Shown here piece by piece: positions 1-8,128 of a stretch of 64,000 bases of DNA. Made by a program: the position numbers and the translations under genes. Numbering within the stretch: the stretch's first letter is position 1; the number at the start of each line of letters is the position of its first letter. Below the pieces are notes generated by a model. It was not told the DNA's origin. It saw only the letters and a list, made by a program, of their open reading frames with translations, and did no database searches. Source of the stretch: Actinomycetota bacterium (GTDB taxonomy: Bacteria > Actinomycetota > JAHEXW01); assembly GCA_025355855.1 (NCBI GenBank), contig JANXYU010000029.1, forward strand, positions 1-64,000, written 5' to 3'.

Positions 1-318
1 ATAACTGTTATAAAAGAGGTAGCCAACACGTTGCGGGCGCCTAAGACCGAGCCCGTGAGCCGGGCCGGGGACGATCTCTATCTGACCACGGGCCGCGGCC
101 GGGGCAAGCTAAGCGTCTCGATAGCGACCGTTAGCCCCACGTCAGGGTTGATACACGCCGGAATCAACGTCAGCGAGGCTGGGACGCCTATTAACGCTGC
201 CGGCCTGGTCGATTTGGAGATAGATGAGCGAGAGTTCGCGGCTGAGGTAGTTGCCGCTTTTGCAGCTGAGGTAGAGGGAATCGACGAAGCGCGGTTCAAG
301 ACGCGTGCCGTACAGTAG
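1..318 (+). CDS. DUF366 family protein (C-terminal part, cut by window start)
   Basis: The reading frame is open back to base 1, so this is the 3' end of a longer gene and the TTG at 31 in the ORF track is not a real start. The visible 105 residues contain [29 protein letters not shown] and a [10 protein letters not shown] segment, which I recall as the conserved C-terminal part of DUF366, a family of about 190 residues with no assigned function. It ends 16 bases before queE on the same strand, and DUF366 genes often sit beside queuosine or deazapurine genes. Family assignment is from memory of motifs; a role in deazapurine metabolism is inference from the neighbour only. Confidence 0.6.
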   Translation: MTVIKEVANTLRAPKTEPVSRAGDDLYLTTGRGRGKLSVSIATVSPTSGLIHAGINVSEAGTPINAAGLVDLEIDEREFAAEVVAAFAAEVEGIDEARFKTRAVQ

Positions 319-334
319 GGGGAGATTAAGCAAA

Positions 335-1045
335 ATGGCGATCACCGCGCCCATAATCGAAACGTTTTCCAGCCTGCAGGGCGAGGGCAAGTTCGCCGGC
401 AGTCTGCACATTTTTGTCCGCTTTGCCGGTTGCGACCTCAACTGTAAGTTTTGTGACACTCCGGACGCGCGCGATCCGGAGGCCGGCCGACCTGTGACGG
501 TTGAAGAGCTGATCGGAGAGGTCGAGGGCCTCGAGCCCATGTTTCATCGCATGGTTGCTCTGACCGGCGGCGAACCTCTGACACACGCTGAATTTATCGC
601 CCAGTTTCTGCGTACTTGCCGGCGCGAAGGACGAATCAATCTGCCATATCTTTTAGAAACCAATGGTTGTTTGCCTCAAGAACTGGAAAAGGTCATCGCT
701 TACGTAGATGGCGTCAGTATGGACATCAAGTTGCCGGGGGTTTATGGCGGTCCGGCGCAATGGTTCGAACACGCCGAGTTCTTAAAAATCGCGGCCTTGA
801 AAGACCTGTTCGTTAAGGTACCGGTCGATACCGGCATGCCGGCTGCGGAGTTTATGCAAGCCGTAGACCTAGTCAAATCCGTTAGCCGGGACATCCCGTT
901 CTTTATCCAGCCCGTTACACCCCGGGATACCCTCAAACCGCGCGTTTCAGGCGCGGAATTGATTGACTACGCTCGAGCCGCTTCGCACGAGCTGAAGCAG
1001 GTTTCGGTCATGCCGCAGCTGCATCGGATTTTGGGAATCAAGTAG
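335..1045 (+). CDS. queE: 7-carboxy-7-deazaguanine synthase QueE (radical SAM)
   Basis: Radical SAM enzyme that contracts 6-carboxytetrahydropterin to 7-carboxy-7-deazaguanine, an early step in queuosine synthesis. The protein (236 aa) opens with FSSLQGEGKFAG, then the iron-sulfur binding CDLNCKFC (CX3CX2C), the SAM-contacting GGEPL and an LLETNGCLP strand, all typical of QueE. I chose the ATG at 335, not the tracked start at 305, because GGGGGAG lies just upstream and the protein then begins at the usual family position. Its TAG stop overlaps the GTG start of the next gene by one base, so the two are probably co-transcribed. QueD and QueC are not in the window. Confidence 0.9.
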   Translation: MAITAPIIETFSSLQGEGKFAGSLHIFVRFAGCDLNCKFCDTPDARDPEAGRPVTVEELIGEVEGLEPMFHRMVALTGGEPLTHAEFIAQFLRTCRREGRINLPYLLETNGCLPQELEKVIAYVDGVSMDIKLPGVYGGPAQWFEHAEFLKIAALKDLFVKVPVDTGMPAAEFMQAVDLVKSVSRDIPFFIQPVTPRDTLKPRVSGAELIDYARAASHELKQVSVMPQLHRILGIK

Positions 1046-2070
1046 TGACGCCGCAAGCGTCGAAGACGCATCTGCTGCGCCGGCTGCGCAATGCCGGCTT
1101 CATCTTACTTGGGGTCATTATCGCCGGCACAGTCGGCTATATCTTAATCGAGGGCTGGTCATTTCTCGACGCTCTATACATGACGGTCATCACCATCGCT
1201 ACCGTCGGCTTCGGAGAAGTTCATCCGCTCAGCGTGCCCGGCCGTGTCTTTACAATACTTTTGATCGCGGGCGGCGTCGCCGGGGCCGGCTATACGTTGG
1301 GCCGAGTCGTAGAGTTTATGATTGAGGGCTATTTTAGCGATATTTGGGGAGGTCGCACGATGAGGAAGAAGATCGATCAACTGTCGGGCCATTACATAGT
1401 TTGCGGGTTCGGTCGCGTTGGTGAGCAGGTGGCACGCGAATTTACGCGTACCGGCGCTGAATTTGTCGTTTTGGACAACAATCCGGACGTGCAGAAGTTC
1501 TTAGACGCCGAAGGTGTTCTGTATATCCAAGGCGACGCCGCCGATGAGGAAATCCTGCGGGCCGCCGGCATTGAGCGAGCCAAAGGCCTGGTCAGCGTGG
1601 TGGATAGTGACGCCGACAATGTGTATGTGACACTCACTGCCCGCGCCTTGCGGCCGGATCTGTTCATAATTGCCCGTTCCAACTCCGAGAACTCCGCCTA
1701 CAAACTGAAGCGTGCCGGAGCAAACCGGGTGGTTAGCCCCTATAGCCTGGGCGGGCGGCGGATTGCTTCGATGGTCATCAAGCCTGTGGTCAGCGATTTT
1801 CTGGATACGGTCATGCACGGCGAAAACCTGGAGTTGCAACTGTCTGAGCTTAAGATAGGGCAGGGGAGTCCGCTGGGAAACCACACCGTGAAAGAGGCCG
1901 ATATCAGGCAGAAGAGCGGCGCGATGGTGTTAAGCATCTACCGTGAAGACGGCAAGTTCGAGAACGATCTGCACGGCGACACCCGCATCGGCGAAGGCGA
2001 CAGGTTGATCGTTATCGGAACGCGGGATCAGCTCGACAAACTGGAGGCCATAAACAAGCATGCCGGTTAG
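1045..2070 (+). CDS. Two-TM potassium channel with RCK (TrkA-N/TrkA-C) domains
   Basis: Predicted K+ channel of the MthK/YugO type, 341 aa. The first transmembrane helix is around residues 15-36, followed by a pore helix and a TVGFGEV selectivity filter (TVGYG variant), then a second helix rich in Gly/Ala/Val around 70-90. A TrkA-N (RCK) Rossmann domain follows, with YIVCGFGRVG as the nucleotide-binding loop, and a TrkA-C domain ends the protein (GEGDRLIVIG). The GTG start overlaps the queE stop by one base and the 3' end overlaps the archaemetzincin by 11 bases. The RCK domain should gate the channel in response to a nucleotide or cation; which one cannot be read from sequence. Confidence 0.88.
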   Translation: MTPQASKTHLLRRLRNAGFILLGVIIAGTVGYILIEGWSFLDALYMTVITIATVGFGEVHPLSVPGRVFTILLIAGGVAGAGYTLGRVVEFMIEGYFSDIWGGRTMRKKIDQLSGHYIVCGFGRVGEQVAREFTRTGAEFVVLDNNPDVQKFLDAEGVLYIQGDAADEEILRAAGIERAKGLVSVVDSDADNVYVTLTARALRPDLFIIARSNSENSAYKLKRAGANRVVSPYSLGGRRIASMVIKPVVSDFLDTVMHGENLELQLSELKIGQGSPLGNHTVKEADIRQKSGAMVLSIYREDGKFENDLHGDTRIGEGDRLIVIGTRDQLDKLEAINKHAG

Positions 2071-2587
2071 CGTTAGGATAATACCGCTGGGTAAAATCGA
2101 CTGCGACGTCCTAGAAGAAATCAGCGCCGCCTTGGCAGCCTCTTTCGGCGCCGACGTGACGATAGACGAGGCGCAACCGCACCCCAATTATGCCTTTGCG
2201 GCATGCTATCAACAGTTCAGCGCCCCCAAAGTAATCTACAGACTAGCCACAGACAGCGACGGTGCCTGCACTAAGACGCTCGGCGTAACCGATGTAGATT
2301 TGTTCGCGCCAGAAACCAACTATGTCTTTGGAGAAGCGCAGATGGACGGGGAAGTGGCGATAATCTCTCTCTACCGCTTACAGGAGCTTGATCGGGGGCT
2401 ATTCCTTGAACGGGCCGGGAAAGAAGCGATTCACGAGATCGGTCATACGCTCAATCTGGAACACTGCGACAACGATAGCTGCGTAATGCGTTTTTCCCAC
2501 ACCATAGAGGACACTGACGTGAAATCCGGGGAGTTCTGCGAGAAGTGCCGGGTGACACTCGGCAAGAGCCAGCTCGCCTTGACGTAA
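2060..2587 (+). CDS. amzA: Archaemetzincin-family zinc metalloprotease
   Basis: Zinc peptidase of the archaemetzincin family (175 aa). The signature is HEIGHTLNLEHC followed by DNDSCVM and, 17 residues later, CEKC, which closely follows the family pattern HEXXHXXGX3CX4CXMX17CXXC. The three His bind catalytic zinc, the four Cys a second structural zinc, and Met forms the Met-turn. One deviation: the conserved Gly after the second zinc His is Asn here (codon aat). Archaemetzincins are common in archaea and patchy in bacteria, and their substrates are unknown. The gene overlaps the K+ channel gene by 11 bases, so it is translationally linked to it, but no functional link is known. No signal peptide is visible. 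Confidence 0.9.
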   Translation: MPVSVRIIPLGKIDCDVLEEISAALAASFGADVTIDEAQPHPNYAFAACYQQFSAPKVIYRLATDSDGACTKTLGVTDVDLFAPETNYVFGEAQMDGEVAIISLYRLQELDRGLFLERAGKEAIHEIGHTLNLEHCDNDSCVMRFSHTIEDTDVKSGEFCEKCRVTLGKSQLALT

Positions 2588-2778
2588 AGCGTTTCAGGTG
2601 GAGATGTATGTAATTTAGCTCCTCGCGAACGTATCACCCTTGTTGCCCAAGCCGGTAATATGTAATGCAATCGCATTGGGCAGGGGGTGCTTTATATAAT
2701 GCGGGGAATGCTATGAAAAGTTGATAGACATCAAACACGCAACTTTACATAACATAGATTATGCGAACTACAACTTAC

Positions 2779-3219
2779 CTAGGCTTTTATCCCGGTAGAG
2801 CCAAAACCGCCGGCGCCGCGCGTCGTGTCCTCCAAATCTTCCGCAATCTCGAACTGAGCCGTTTCAACCGCTTGGATAACCAGCTGCGCGATCTTGTCGC
2901 CCCGTTCGATGTGAAACGCTTCCGTCGGGTCCAGATTGATTAGAATAACCTTTATCTCGCCTCTGTAACCGGAATCTATCAAGCCCGGTCCGTTAACCAC
3001 CCCGATGCCGTGTTTGGCGGCCAAGCCGCTGCGCGGCTGGACAAAGCCCGCGTAGCCGTCCGGTAAGGCGATGGCTAGGCCTGTGGGTACCATCGACCTT
3101 TGGCCTGGCTCCAGCGTCACGTCAGCGGCGCTGCGCAGGTCGCACCCGGCGTCTCCTTGATGCGCGTACACCGGCGCCGGCATCCCCGGGTCGATTAGTT
3201 TGATTTTGATGTCGATCAA
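2779..3219 (-). CDS. dut: dUTP diphosphatase (dUTPase)
   Basis: Trimeric dUTPase (146 aa) hydrolysing dUTP to dUMP and pyrophosphate, which keeps uracil out of DNA and feeds dTMP synthesis. Family motifs in order: HQGDAGCDL (motif 1), VQPRSGLA (motif 2, phosphate-binding Ser), GLIDSGYRGEI (motif 3 with catalytic Asp and uracil-pocket Tyr), RGDKIAQLV (motif 4) and the mobile C-terminal arm RGAGGFGSTG (motif 5). The start codon overlaps the end of the GGDEF gene (ATGA type), so it is the last gene of the nrdR-nrdD operon, a sensible place for a dNTP-pool enzyme. It converges on the archaemetzincin gene across 191 bases in which I see no clear terminator. Confidence 0.95.
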   Translation of the reverse strand: MIDIKIKLIDPGMPAPVYAHQGDAGCDLRSAADVTLEPGQRSMVPTGLAIALPDGYAGFVQPRSGLAAKHGIGVVNGPGLIDSGYRGEIKVILINLDPTEAFHIERGDKIAQLVIQAVETAQFEIAEDLEDTTRGAGGFGSTGIKA

Positions 3220-4262
3220 TTTATTGAATCCTCCTCGGGCAGAAAAGCCGAGGCGGCCACCTGATGTTGATTTTTACCGGCTGCTTTAGCGTGGTACAGA
3301 GCCTTATCGGCTTGTTTTAGCAGGTCGGCGCCATCTTCGGCGTGAAAGGGGTAGCTCGCGACGCCGATACTGACTGTGAGACTCGCTTTTTGGCTTGGGC
3401 CGGCCGAAAAGGCAAACTCGGCCGCCGTTTTTATTATGCGCTCGGCGGCGTTTGAACCTCCCGTCACGCCCGTTTCCGGCAGGAGCACCGTGAATTCTTC
3501 GCCTCCGAAGCGGGCCACGATGTCAATGTCTCGGCAGGTGCCGTTGATCAGCGAAGCTAGTTCGCTAAGCGCGTCGTCGCCAGCCAGGTGCCCGAATGAG
3601 TCATTGAATTCCTTGAAGTCATCGATATCGATCATTAAACAAGTAATCTGGTGACCGAATCTCTTAGCCCGTTTGATCTCTGAATCCAGTCGATTTATCA
3701 GGTACCGATGATTGAATATCATCGTCTTGTCGTCGGTCACGCACAGCTGGCGCGCGGTCTCATACAATACCGCGTTACCAAGCGCTTTAGTCAACTGGTT
3801 GACAGTGAGATCCAATACTTCCCCACCCCGGCTAGCCGCGTTTCGATAAGCCTGATTAGTTACGCAAAGGGCGCCATACACTGTCTGGCCGTTGCTTAAC
3901 GGCAGGTAAACGTGATCGTCCTCTTGCATCACGTGGTTTTCGGGCGGTTCAATGAGTGCGTCTAGAGCCGCGACCGCTTTGTTGCGCGTGTCTTGGCTCA
4001 TCCCCTTCGTGTCGGAAACGGCGAATCGCCTGTGATTGGCGTCCCAAACAATCAAGGCGTATTCGTCTAAGGCTAGCGAGTCCTCCATGATTGACTTGGC
4101 CTTACCTTTCAATTCTTCCATTACTACGGTTGAATGAACCTCGTTGACGATGTTCTTGAAGGCGTCGTGGGTGCGAAACTTACGATCAAGCTCTTCCCTT
4201 GTCATGATTAGCTCGTCCCGAAGAAGCTCAATATGAAGATCCTTGTTATGCTCTATAGCCAT
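3216..4262 (-). CDS. GGDEF diguanylate cyclase with N-terminal GAF-like region
   Basis: Probable c-di-GMP-synthesising enzyme, 348 aa. Residues about 1-40 look helical and 40-170 resemble a GAF-type sensor. The GGDEF domain covers roughly 175-335 and contains NHRYLINRLDSEI, the Mg-binding DIDDFKEFND and the active-site loop RFGGEEF. RDID lies five residues before GGEEF and matches the RxxD inhibitory site, so product feedback is expected. No transmembrane helices are seen, so it is cytoplasmic. It lies between nrdG and dut in the NrdR-controlled operon, overlapping dut by 4 bases. That setting ties c-di-GMP synthesis to nucleotide-reductase expression, which is unusual; the input signal is unknown. 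Confidence 0.88.
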   Translation of the reverse strand: MAIEHNKDLHIELLRDELIMTREELDRKFRTHDAFKNIVNEVHSTVVMEELKGKAKSIMEDSLALDEYALIVWDANHRRFAVSDTKGMSQDTRNKAVAALDALIEPPENHVMQEDDHVYLPLSNGQTVYGALCVTNQAYRNAASRGGEVLDLTVNQLTKALGNAVLYETARQLCVTDDKTMIFNHRYLINRLDSEIKRAKRFGHQITCLMIDIDDFKEFNDSFGHLAGDDALSELASLINGTCRDIDIVARFGGEEFTVLLPETGVTGGSNAAERIIKTAAEFAFSAGPSQKASLTVSIGVASYPFHAEDGADLLKQADKALYHAKAAGKNQHQVAASAFLPEEDSIN

Positions 4263-4284
4263 AATAACCTACCTTGGGAATACC

Positions 4285-4977
4285 TTAACGTAATTTGGTC
4301 GGCACGAACTTATTACATAAGCCGACGGCGTTTTCCAGGTCCTGAATGCGGTAAGGCTTGACCTCAGCCGCCTCCGGCGCTAGGCTCTTGGCCGGATTAA
4401 ATTGTTGCACAACATATTTTATCGCGCCTTCTTTTGCCAGCTCAGATGCTATACTGGGCAGTTGTTCCAGAGCTACGGCCGGCGGGTACGCGGTGGTGCG
4501 AAACTCGTGCTCGACACCAGACCTTAAGATAAGCTTGATGCTTTCCCAGATCGACTCTGGTGCTACGTCGCTTCCCGTTATCGTGCCGTAATCGTTTATG
4601 TGTCCTTTGATATCCATAGCGACTGACGCGATTAAGCCATCGTCAAGCAAAGATGAAAGTATATCAGGATTGCTCCCGTTGGTGTCGAGTTTAACCGGAT
4701 AGCCGAGGGAGCGGATCTCGTCTATCATGGGGCGCAGGGAGGCCGATAGCGTCGGCTCCCCTCCTGTAATCACCACACCGTCGATCCAGCCTTTCTTGCC
4801 GGCCAGGTAGGCGGTAACGTCCTCAAACGGCACCGTCGGCTGCTGGTCCGGACAAAGAACCAGTTCAGGGTTATGGCAAAAGGCGCAGCGGAAATTACAG
4901 CCGCCCAAGAATAGAACGGTTGCCACCTTCCCTTCCCAATCCAGGAGAGTGACCGGCAGATGTCCTTTGACGTTCAT
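4285..4977 (-). CDS. nrdG: Anaerobic ribonucleotide reductase activating enzyme (radical SAM)
   Basis: Radical SAM activase (230 aa) that installs the glycyl radical on NrdD. The cluster motif is CNFRCAFC (CX3CX2C) near residue 27, preceded by LLDWEGKVATVLFLGGC and followed by ITGGEPTL for SAM binding and LDTNGSNPD. It resembles the longer pyruvate-formate-lyase-activase-like NrdG proteins. It sits 7 bases downstream of the small redoxin gene and 22 bases before the GGDEF gene, in the same operon as its substrate NrdD. Function is well supported by family and context. Confidence 0.92.
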   Translation of the reverse strand: MNVKGHLPVTLLDWEGKVATVLFLGGCNFRCAFCHNPELVLCPDQQPTVPFEDVTAYLAGKKGWIDGVVITGGEPTLSASLRPMIDEIRSLGYPVKLDTNGSNPDILSSLLDDGLIASVAMDIKGHINDYGTITGSDVAPESIWESIKLILRSGVEHEFRTTAYPPAVALEQLPSIASELAKEGAIKYVVQQFNPAKSLAPEAAEVKPYRIQDLENAVGLCNKFVPTKLR

Positions 4978-4984
4978 GGCGAAA

Positions 4985-5230
4985 CTAGTGGATTATCCAC
5001 TCGGCCATCTGGCTGCGGCTGGGAACCTCGCCTCGAAAAGCTTTGATCTCTTTGCCTCCGTCGTCGCAAACGACGATCGACGGAGTCGCCATAATGCCGT
5101 AGAAAGCGCCCTCGCTTAAGCCGTCCAAATCGTTTAAGTTGTAGAGCTCGACATTAGGCGCGCCGTCCAGCAGGGCCTTGGCCTCGGGACATTTGGGACA
5201 ATCATCTTTCCAAAACAGTTTTATCTTCAC
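4985..5230 (-). CDS. NrdH/thioredoxin-like redoxin encoded between nrdD and nrdG
   Basis: Small thioredoxin-fold protein (81 aa). The redox motif CPKC occurs in WKDDCPKCPEAK near the N-terminus, then the cis-Pro loop ATPSIVV and a short C-terminal helix. It starts with GTG behind a GGAG site. Position between nrdD and nrdG suggests it is the dedicated electron donor for this class III reductase, as known for NrdD subgroups that use a glutaredoxin- or thioredoxin-like protein instead of formate. That role is inference; the motif and operon position are seen directly. Confidence 0.85.
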   Translation of the reverse strand: MKIKLFWKDDCPKCPEAKALLDGAPNVELYNLNDLDGLSEGAFYGIMATPSIVVCDDGGKEIKAFRGEVPSRSQMAEWIIH

Positions 5231-5262
5231 GCTTTCTCCTTTTAATAATTATATTGGCCGGT

Positions 5263-7422
5263 TTAGGCCAGACTTGTCCGCTGACGATCCTGCAGTTCCG
5301 CCGCTTTACCCTTATTCCAGGTCGGAACCTTGGAGTAATAGCCAACGATCCTGGTTATACCGTAAACGTTGTCGGAATCGCAGCGCGGGCAGACTTCCTT
5401 CAGGCCGCGGCTGCTCGTCCGGCAGTCCTCACACACCGTGAACTCAGGCGAAAAAGCGATCTGCTCAGCCTCGGTCTGGGTGAATGTCTTCATGACGAAA
5501 GCTTCAATCGCTTTGGGGTCGGGCTGATTCTCGCCTAGCCAGATGTGGATTATGGCGCCCGCCTCGATCAACGGGTGGAAAAGGCTCTGCTGGCGGACCC
5601 GCTCGATATAGTCTACCGGAGCGTCGGTCGCTAAGTGGACGGAGTTGGTATAGTAGTAGTTGTCGTCCAACAGCGAACCTTTCAACACCTTGGCCGTTTC
5701 CGCCGGAAAATATTTCATGTCCAGCTTAGCGAGCCTATAGGCTGATGACTCGGCTGGTGACTCCTCTAAAACCATCTTGAATCCGTACCGTTCGCTGAGC
5801 TTTTTGCATTCCAGATTCATATAAGCCGTCACTTTGAGACCGAATTTCAAGGCCGCTTCGCTTTCGTGCAGCTGGCTGCCGGTGTGCGATTCCACTAGTT
5901 CATTAAGGCCGATCAAGCCGCAGAGATAGGTCAACCTGTCCATCTTCAGATAAGGTGTACCATCCTGAGTAGCGCTGAACATATACAGCGGTCCTCGCTC
6001 CTTGAGGTCGATGAGCTGGGTAATGAATTCTTTCTTTTGAATGTGCGCCTTGGCCACCAAGTCCATGGCTTTCGATATCTCCTCGAACAGTCTGGCATCG
6101 TCACCACGGGCTTTATAAGCCATCCGCGGTAGGTTGAGAGTTACATTCTGCAAAGCTGAGAAACGCATTTTCTCCGGTGTCTTTGTTTCCCGGATGTCTT
6201 CTTCGCCAAGTTTGAGTTTTAGACGGCAACATTGCGACACGGTAACGCTGTCGCCCCGATCAAAGACAAAGTATGTAATCCCCTGTTTGGCCGCAACGGC
6301 GCAAGCTTGCTCCAGGAACGTCTCGTGGCCGGGTGTCTCGAACAGCTTGTCGTTGATGTGTAAGAGCGGCTTCGGAAAGACAAATGTCTTGCCGGTCACG
6401 TCGCCTTCCATATAGACGTCAAACAAGGCGCGCACAAAGTCGTTGGCTTCCTTTTCGAAATCCTTGTATGTAAGGCAATCCTCAGTCGGCTGATCCAAAT
6501 AAACTATTTCGCCGTCGACCCGGCGCATATAGCGGCCGCCCGGTCCGAGGGCCGGCGTTTCCTCGAAGTGCCGCGGCACGCCGTAGTACAGATTGAAGTC
6601 GGTAAACGTTACCTGGGCGCCGCGGCTGCCGGCTAACTGGTTGAACTCGAAGATCAACATCTGGGCGAGCTGGCGCAAGCGGTCGTATGACAATCCCATC
6701 AACAACGGCGCGAAGAAGACGTTTACAGCTTCCCAACCGACCGCTCCGGCGTAATGTGACTGCAGTGTTGACGCCATCTTAACCATGTGTCCTATAAGGA
6801 CCTCGGGATGCTTGGCGGGCTTAGATATCGAGGTAATGTTCGGCAGGCTCAAGCCGTACCTTTTTATGTATTCCAGAGAATGTCCGCCGCAGTACGGCCG
6901 AACGATAAAACCAAGGTCATGTAGATGAATATCGCCGATCATATGCGCTGAGCTGATGTCCTCGCTAAACACCTTCCGTAAGGCGAACTCTTTCAAGATG
7001 GTTTCGGCCAATGTCAGGTTGATCGATTCCGGGTTGTGCGTCGTGTTGCTGTTTTCCTTGTTGGCGTTGAAGATGATCTGCTCAACGTCGTACATCGGCA
7101 AACCTAGATGGCTGTGTTTTTTGTGCATCATGGGCAGATTGCGTTCTAAAAGCTCGATATCGATCAGCTCACGGATAATACTCGTGGTGACGCGGCGGAA
7201 ATTGCTCTCTAGGATCTTGGTCTCGACCGCCTCCGCCAGCTCTTCGGCCAGCTCGGCACTTGCCCCGGTTTCCAGGACCAAAGAATTGACTATCTTAGCG
7301 CGATCCCACCCGTTTATCTCGGCTTTGCTGGCTGTTGAGACCATCAAAGCGATGTCAGTGGCGTCACCTTCCCGAACCGCACTCTTTATTACGCTGATAC
7401 TGCTTGCCGCTGCACTAGTCAT
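5263..7422 (-). CDS. nrdD: Anaerobic (class III) ribonucleoside-triphosphate reductase
   Basis: Glycyl-radical enzyme reducing ribonucleoside triphosphates to deoxy forms (719 aa). A predicted ATP-cone allosteric region occupies about residues 5-100, then the barrel with HLHDLGFIVRPYCGGHSL and the active-site pair in VSQCCRLKLKL near residue 399. A C-terminal zinc site of two CXXC pairs (CEDC and CPRC) is followed by RIVGYYSKV, whose Gly should carry the radical. GGAGGCGAG lies ahead of the ATG. It follows nrdR by 17 bases and precedes the redoxin by 32. It is the only ribonucleotide reductase in the window, consistent with anaerobic life, although aerobic classes could be elsewhere in the genome. 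Confidence 0.95.
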   Translation of the reverse strand: MTSAAASSISVIKSAVREGDATDIALMVSTASKAEINGWDRAKIVNSLVLETGASAELAEELAEAVETKILESNFRRVTTSIIRELIDIELLERNLPMMHKKHSHLGLPMYDVEQIIFNANKENSNTTHNPESINLTLAETILKEFALRKVFSEDISSAHMIGDIHLHDLGFIVRPYCGGHSLEYIKRYGLSLPNITSISKPAKHPEVLIGHMVKMASTLQSHYAGAVGWEAVNVFFAPLLMGLSYDRLRQLAQMLIFEFNQLAGSRGAQVTFTDFNLYYGVPRHFEETPALGPGGRYMRRVDGEIVYLDQPTEDCLTYKDFEKEANDFVRALFDVYMEGDVTGKTFVFPKPLLHINDKLFETPGHETFLEQACAVAAKQGITYFVFDRGDSVTVSQCCRLKLKLGEEDIRETKTPEKMRFSALQNVTLNLPRMAYKARGDDARLFEEISKAMDLVAKAHIQKKEFITQLIDLKERGPLYMFSATQDGTPYLKMDRLTYLCGLIGLNELVESHTGSQLHESEAALKFGLKVTAYMNLECKKLSERYGFKMVLEESPAESSAYRLAKLDMKYFPAETAKVLKGSLLDDNYYYTNSVHLATDAPVDYIERVRQQSLFHPLIEAGAIIHIWLGENQPDPKAIEAFVMKTFTQTEAEQIAFSPEFTVCEDCRTSSRGLKEVCPRCDSDNVYGITRIVGYYSKVPTWNKGKAAELQDRQRTSLA

Positions 7423-7439
7423 CTTGTAAAACTCGCCTC

Positions 7440-7922
7440 CTAAAACGCGCCGGCTCTGCCCGAAGCCGAATGGTTATTCTGTACCCTTTCTATTTCCTGG
7501 ACGAATTCGTGCACGTCCTTAAAGTCTTTATAGACCGAAGCGAAGCGAACGTAAGCCACGGTGTCGATCTCCTGCAGGCGCCTCAGCACCATCTCGCCGA
7601 TCTCGTCTGACGGTATTTCTCGTTTAAACTGGTTTCGAATCTCGTTCTCGATATCGGCCACAACCCGTTCCAACACGTCACGCGGCACTTCCCTTTTTAT
7701 GGTGGCTCGCAACAATCCCGCTTGAATCTTGGACGGATTGAATGGTTCTCTCTCGTTGTTCCGCTTGACTACAGTGATCGGAATGTCGTCGATCTTCTCG
7801 AAGGTGGTAAACCGCTTCTCACACTGCAGGCATTCGCGTCGGCGGCGGATGGAATCTCCCTCCTCCGTCGGCCGGGAGTCGATTACTTTACTGTCTGCGT
7901 CACCGCAAAAAGGACATTTCAT
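7440..7922 (-). CDS. nrdR: Transcriptional repressor NrdR
   Basis: Zinc-ribbon/ATP-cone repressor of ribonucleotide reductase genes (160 aa). It starts MKCPFCGDADSKVIDSR with two CXXC pairs (CPFC and CLQC), then SIRRRRECLQCEKRFTTFE, and an ATP-cone domain from ITVVKRNN to VYKDF that senses ATP/dATP. I chose the ATG at 7922 rather than the longer tracked ORF because GGGAGAAACC precedes it and family members start with MKCPFC. The longer ORF would run into the operator region. First gene of the operon and therefore autoregulated if the two NrdR boxes upstream function. Confidence 0.95.
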   Translation of the reverse strand: MKCPFCGDADSKVIDSRPTEEGDSIRRRRECLQCEKRFTTFEKIDDIPITVVKRNNEREPFNPSKIQAGLLRATIKREVPRDVLERVVADIENEIRNQFKREIPSDEIGEMVLRRLQEIDTVAYVRFASVYKDFKDVHEFVQEIERVQNNHSASGRAGAF

Positions 7923-7945
7923 GGTTTCTCCCGCCTGACCTGCAA

Positions 7946-8001
7946 TCACAATATTTAGTGACCGCTTAACTATGATAACCACTAGATATTGTGGTTGTCA
8001 A
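7946..8001 (-). promoter_or_regulatory. nrd operon promoter with two tandem NrdR boxes
   Basis: Two 16-base palindromes fit the NrdR consensus ACACWATATWTWGTGT: TCACAATATTTAGTGA (7946-7961) and CCACTAGATATTGTGG (7979-7994). Their starts are 33 bases apart, the roughly three-turn spacing known for functional NrdR box pairs. On the minus strand a perfect -35 TTGACA (7996-8001) and -10 TATCAT (7972-7977) are separated by 18 bases. One box fills the spacer and the other lies just downstream of the -10, so bound NrdR would block polymerase. Boxes are seen directly; repression is inference. Confidence 0.85.
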
Positions 8002-8043
8002 CAGGTTTGTGAATATTTTATCGCGGCCGTTCAGAGGCGTTAG

Positions 8044-8084
8044 CGAACATGTGTTTGCTTATCTAGTTTACCATGTGCTACAGT
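8044..8084 (+). promoter_or_regulatory. lexA promoter with SOS (LexA) box
   Basis: CGAACATGTGTTTG at 8044-8057 matches the Gram-positive/actinobacterial LexA operator CGAAC-N4-GTTCG in 9 of 10 defined bases. It overlaps a candidate -35 TTGCTT (8055-8060), followed after 18 bases by TACAGT (8079-8084). The lexA GTG lies 45 bases further on. Arrangement indicates LexA autorepression. Confidence 0.75.
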
Positions 8085-8128
8085 AATGGCAACATTTATC
8101 TGTCAAGCTCCAATCGGGAGGTCAAGCA

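Noticed and set aside
305-334. Longer queE start at 305
   Set aside because: Lies inside the DUF366 gene; the ATG at 335 has the ribosome site.
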